DNA from: Sphingomonas sp. 7/4-4
Lineage (GTDB): Bacteria; Pseudomonadota; Alphaproteobacteria; Sphingomonadales; Sphingomonadaceae
Direction: 5' to 3'
NCBI RefSeq assembly: GCF_027941955.1
Contig: NZ_CP115960.1
Location: 2,232,001 to 2,296,000, forward strand
DNA length: 64,000 nucleotides
Part shown: positions 60,821 to 64,000 of the stretch, in pieces
Layout of the letters: each line of letters opens with the position of its first letter
How positions within the stretch are numbered: position 1 is the stretch's first letter
Program-made: the position numbers and the translations under genes
Notes under the pieces: model-generated
Told to the model about the DNA's origin: nothing
The model's database searches: none
The model's input: the letters and a program-made list of their open reading frames with translations, nothing else

Positions 60821-61375
60821 CCTAATGCGCGCTGGGCTCTTCGATCGTCACCTTGGGCGTGTTGACGTTGATTCGCAGCGCCGAATCGACCTTCGGGCTC
60901 TTGCAGAGGCTCACGACGCCGTCGGAAACGACCTCTTCGCGCGTCTTGCGATGCCTGAGCACCACTCGGGCCCCGAGCGCGCACATCGACGCGTCGCCCG
61001 CTTTGTAGGTCCAGCGGGCGAGTTTCGGGGGAGCTTCTGGTTCCGGAAGAGATTCGGGCCCCAGACCGGCGCGTCGCTGGGATCGGGCGAGCCGATATCG
61101 AGATACAGGCCGATCGCGTCGTAATCCGAAGTCTGGTTGATGATGAACAGACAGCCGGTCTCGAAGCAGCGCTTGCCCTCCAGCTTCTGCCCCTTGATCT
61201 GGAGCATCATGCCCATCGCGGCGAGTTCGCTCGATCGCCGGGCGAAGGGCAGATTGTTGGCGTCGGAAGCCGATCCGTCGAGGCCGACCGTGTCCTGCGC
61301 GGCCGCCGGCGCGGCGATGCAGGCCAAAGCGGGGAGCAATGCCCCGATCAGAAGCTTGTCGGTGAAGTTGCGCAT
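60821..61375 (-). CDS. Exported protein of unknown function (frameshifted)
   Basis: Signal peptide MRNFTDKLLIGALLPALACI to AAPAAAQ. KRCFETGCLFIINQTSDYDA and IGLYLDIGSPDPSDAPVWGP follow. One extra base in the G run at 61027-61031 (plus strand) restores KLPPKLARWTYKAGDASMCA and continues through VSDGVVSLCKSPKVDSALRI to a stop at 60821. The restored length is about 184 residues with several cysteines. It lies between trcR and a glycosyltransferase gene. Family not recognised. Confidence 0.65.
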
Positions 61376-61400
61376 GCCCGTCCCTGTTCCGAGGCCCAGA

Positions 61401-62450
61401 TTATGCCGCCGCCTGGTGACCGTCCATGGGATAAAGCGCGTTGAGGAACTGGCGCGCGCTCGCTTCCCAGGTGAAGTTGCGGCCGTAAGCGGCGCAGGCC
61501 TCGCGGTCGCGCGTCAGTGCCTCGCCGATCGCTTTGGTCAGGTCGGCATCCATCGCCCCGGTTTCAGGCGTCAGCACGTCGATCGGGCCGGTGACCGGAT
61601 AGCCGGCGACAGGCACGCCGCACGCCAGCGCCTCGATCATCACCAGCCCGAACGTGTCGGTCTTGCTGGGGAAGACGAACACGTCGGCCGCGGCATAGGC
61701 CGAGGCGAGCTCCTCGCCGAACATGGGGCCGAGGAACCTGGCTTCAGGGAAGCGCGCCTTGAGCGCCGTCCGGGCCGGGCCGTCGCCGACGACCACCTTC
61801 GTGCCGGGATGGGTGGTGCGCAGGAACGCCTCGAGGTTCTTCTCCACCGCGACGCGGCCGACATAGAGCTGCACCGGTCCCTCGAGCGCCGCCATCGCGG
61901 GGTGCGGCGCGAGGCCGGGGTGGAAAGCGGCGAGGTCCACGCCCCTGCCCCAATGCTTTACCTGGGTGATGCCGTGCGCGATCAGCGATTCGCGGATCGA
62001 CGGCGTCGAGGCGAGGATCGCCTGGCTCGGCGCATGGAACCAGCGGATATAACGCCAGATCCACTCGGCCGGCACGCCCGAGCGCGCCGAGACATAGTCG
62101 GGAAATTGCGTGTGATATGCCGTGGTGAACGGCATGTCGTGCCTGAGGCACCAGCGCCGCGCGGCGACGCAGAGCGGGCCCTCGGTCGCCAGATGGATCG
62201 CGTTGGGGCGGAATTTCTCGAGCATCGCGCCGACGCTGCCGGTGCTGGCGAGCGCGAGGCGGATCTCGGGATAGGTCGGGCACGGGAGCGAATAGAAACG
62301 GTCGGGCGAGATCACTTCGACCTGATGGCCCTGTGCCTCGAGCACCCGGCGGACCGACTGGAGCGTGCGGACGACGCCGTTGACCTGGGGCTCCCAGGCA
62401 TCGGTCACGATTGCGATGCGCACTTCGTCGACTCTCGTCGCCGCCGTCAC
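61401..62450 (-). CDS. Glycosyltransferase family 4 (GT-B)
   Basis: 349 residues. IAIVTDAWEPQVNGVVRTLQ and RHDMPFTTAYHTQFPDYVSA at the acceptor side; donor-binding features are QLYVGRVAVEKNLEAFL and PSKTDTFGLVMIEALACGVP with the EX7E-type glutamates. It transfers a sugar from a nucleotide donor to a lipid or polysaccharide. It overlaps the start of the metallophosphoesterase gene by four bases, so the two are coupled; together they suggest glycolipid synthesis. Confidence 0.9.
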   Translation of the reverse strand: MTAATRVDEVRIAIVTDAWEPQVNGVVRTLQSVRRVLEAQGHQVEVISPDRFYSLPCPTYPEIRLALASTGSVGAMLEKFRPNAIHLATEGPLCVAARRWCLRHDMPFTTAYHTQFPDYVSARSGVPAEWIWRYIRWFHAPSQAILASTPSIRESLIAHGITQVKHWGRGVDLAAFHPGLAPHPAMAALEGPVQLYVGRVAVEKNLEAFLRTTHPGTKVVVGDGPARTALKARFPEARFLGPMFGEELASAYAAADVFVFPSKTDTFGLVMIEALACGVPVAGYPVTGPIDVLTPETGAMDADLTKAIGEALTRDREACAAYGRNFTWEASARQFLNALYPMDGHQAAA

Positions 62451-63322
62451 GCCGCCTCTAGTCTGGCCTCGGACTCCGGCGCATCACGCGCCGCCATCTC
62501 ATCGGCCCAATGGAGAATTTCCATGGTACCGTCGTAATGCTCGACGAGCGCGGTGCAACCCTCCACCCAATCGCCGTCATTGTAATATTCCACGCCCTGG
62601 ATCGTGCGCATCTCCGCTTTGTGGATATGGCCGGCGATCACGCCCTGGATTCCGCGATGCGCCGCCTCATGCGCGACCACTTCCTCGAACTGGGAAATGA
62701 AGGAAACCGCGTTCTTGACCTTCTGCTTGGCGTATTTGCTGAGCGACCAATACGGCAGGTTGAACAGGCGGCGGACGCTGTTCAGCCAGCGGTTGAGCGC
62801 CATCATCCCCTCGTATGCGGCATCGCCGAGATGCGCGAGCCAGCGGTGCGACATGGTGATCGCGTCGAACTCGTCGCCGTGGAGCACCAACAGGCGTCGG
62901 CCGTCGGCCGTCTCGTGGATCGCCTGGCGGAGAATCTCGACGCCGCCGAAATTGAGTCCCGCGAACTGGCGGAACATCTCGTCATGGTTGCCGGGGATAT
63001 AGACGATCCGGGTGCCGCGCTTGGCGCGCTTGAGCACGCGCCAGACGATGTCGTTGTGCGTCGCGGGCCAGTAGAGCCGCTTCTTCATCGCCCAGCCGTC
63101 GATCATGTCGCCGACGAGGTACATCGTCTCGCTGTCGACATGATCGAGGAAGTCGATGAGCATTTCGGCGTTGCACCCGCGCGTGCCGAGGTGGACGTCG
63201 GAAATCCACACCGTGCGATATTGCCGGCGCCCGGCGATCACCCGCTCGGGTATCGTCGGCTCGGTGGCATGGAAATCGCCGAAATGCGTTGCGTCGAACG
63301 GAAGCCTGGTGATCGTCGCCAT
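62447..63322 (-). CDS. Metallophosphoesterase, UDP-2,3-diacylglucosamine diphosphatase-like
   Basis: 291 residues from ATG 63322, six bases after a GGGGGA site; ATG 63328 would sit on that site. Two-metal motifs: WISDVHLGTRGCN, LVGDMIDGW, YIPGNHDEM and AGHIHKAEM. The family includes LpxH-like lipid A enzymes, but the family is also used for other nucleotide-lipid cleavages, and sphingomonads have glycosphingolipids instead of lipid A, so the substrate is open. Coupled to a glycosyltransferase. Confidence 0.88.
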   Translation of the reverse strand: MATITRLPFDATHFGDFHATEPTIPERVIAGRRQYRTVWISDVHLGTRGCNAEMLIDFLDHVDSETMYLVGDMIDGWAMKKRLYWPATHNDIVWRVLKRAKRGTRIVYIPGNHDEMFRQFAGLNFGGVEILRQAIHETADGRRLLVLHGDEFDAITMSHRWLAHLGDAAYEGMMALNRWLNSVRRLFNLPYWSLSKYAKQKVKNAVSFISQFEEVVAHEAAHRGIQGVIAGHIHKAEMRTIQGVEYYNDGDWVEGCTALVEHYDGTMEILHWADEMAARDAPESEARLEAA

Positions 63323-63393
63323 GATCATTCCCCCGCGGGAGCCTTGTCCTGCAAGCGCCTATGCCGGGGGAATGTTACAATCGGAATCGTTGG

Positions 63394-63999
63394 TCAGGCG
63401 GTTATAGGAATATGTGCCGGATCTGCCGCAACCCGCGCCAGCCACGCGCGGACATTCGGGTAAGGCCGGAGGCTGAAGCCGCCCTCTTCGGCGACATGGG
63501 TATAGGCATAGAGCACGATGTCGGCGAGCGTGATCCGGTCGAGCACGAGGAAATCGCTGCGCCCGAGATGCTCGTCCATCAGCGCGAGCGCGGCCTCGCC
63601 CGCGGCGATCTTGCCGGGCAATAAAGCGCGCTGGAGATCGGTGAGGTTCGCCTCTCCCACCAGGGTCCGCCAGAAGCGCACCGTCGCGACATTGGGTTCG
63701 TGGTTATATTGCTCCCAGAACAGCCAGCGCAACAGATCGGCACGTGCGAAGCGATCGGTGGGGATCAGATCGCTGCCGTCGGCGACGTAAAAGGCGGCGG
63801 CATTGCTCTCGGGCAGGAAATCTTCGCCGATCTGGAGCACCGGGATGCGGCCATTGGCGTTGACCTCGCTCAGGAACTGCGCGGTACGCGTCTCGCCTTT
63901 GAGGATGTCGTATTCCCGCCGCTCGAGCGGCAGCCCGACATGCGCCGCGGTGAGGCGGATCTTGTAGCAATTTCCCGACAGCGCGTATTCGTGCAGCAC
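63394..63999 (-). CDS. Glutathione S-transferase family protein (5' end at window edge)
   Basis: At least 201 residues. EYALSGNCYKIRLTAAHVGL is the thioredoxin-fold start, ANGRIPVLQIGEDFLPESNA the cis-Pro and glutathione site, and LDRITLADIVLYAYTHVAEE the C-terminal domain. Frame begins at GTG 63999, but the gene may start beyond the window. It is a different subfamily from the GST at 58111-58731 and starts a separate unit near the metallophosphoesterase gene. Confidence 0.85.
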   Translation of the reverse strand: MLHEYALSGNCYKIRLTAAHVGLPLERREYDILKGETRTAQFLSEVNANGRIPVLQIGEDFLPESNAAAFYVADGSDLIPTDRFARADLLRWLFWEQYNHEPNVATVRFWRTLVGEANLTDLQRALLPGKIAAGEAALALMDEHLGRSDFLVLDRITLADIVLYAYTHVAEEGGFSLRPYPNVRAWLARVAADPAHIPITA

Positions 64000-64000
64000 G

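Overview
The window looks like chromosome of a sphingomonad (Alphaproteobacteria, Sphingomonas or a close relative). The signs are high GC throughout, an atpHAGDC operon with a very short epsilon subunit, CpdR- and TrcR-type cell-cycle regulators, a methionine synthase split into two genes, a large TonB-dependent receptor next to a prolyl-hydroxylase-like oxygenase, a SapC-family gene, and several families of palindromic intergenic repeats. I see no phage, integrase, transposase, CRISPR array or rRNA. The one tRNA is tRNA-Val(GAC).

Layout. 0-4.7 kb: priA, a secreted zinc-peptidase gene, then a duplicated priA 3' end, an AT-rich insert with a tiny ORF, and the decayed tail of a second peptidase gene. 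4.7-7.7 kb: membrane-anchored serine protease, DUF1203 and ada. 7.8-11 kb: sugar locus (MFS transporter plus GH43 glycosidase) behind a LacI-type operator. 11-14.9 kb: small membrane protein, PilZ protein, DEAD-box helicase, TPR protein. 15-20.2 kb: ATP synthase F1 operon with an unexpected small lipoprotein gene between atpA and atpG and a palindromic repeat between atpD and atpC. 20.2-28.7 kb: cpaF, a retropepsin-PDZ protein, an exported methyltransferase-like protein, a soluble chemoreceptor-like protein, and a polyhydroxyalkanoate-linked group (phaR, PhaC-like hydrolase, thiolase). 28.9-33.3 kb: TonB receptor and 2OG-Fe(II) oxygenase. 33.3-39 kb: alr, MHS transporter, alcohol dehydrogenase, aldo/keto reductase and a divergent LysR regulator. 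39-42.6 kb: ABC-F ATPase, exported epoxide-hydrolase-like enzyme and a fucose-lectin-like gene. 42.7-48.5 kb: sahR-metF-metH(N)-metH(C), a SAM-cycle operon behind a perfect 22-bp palindrome. 48.5-64 kb: lipoproteins, aldo/keto reductases, tRNA-Val, cpdR, cytochrome b561, SapC, FAD oxidase, a second DEAD-box helicase, DUF1289, secreted unknowns, two GSTs, dienelactone hydrolase, trcR, a glycosyltransferase and a metallophosphoesterase.

Sequence quality. About twenty genes, including essential ones (priA, atpG, alr, metF), are broken by single-base indels, most at short G/C or A/T runs where one extra base restores the family reading frame. I read these as sequencing or assembly errors, so such genes are annotated over their full restored span and the break point is given.

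Most notable: a fucose-binding lectin homologue of the Ralstonia RSL type; two places with the same topology (intact gene, cargo gene, duplicated 3' end of the first gene); the lipoprotein gene inside the atp operon; the SahR operator and operon; and a multi-hairpin repeat near 59.8 kb.
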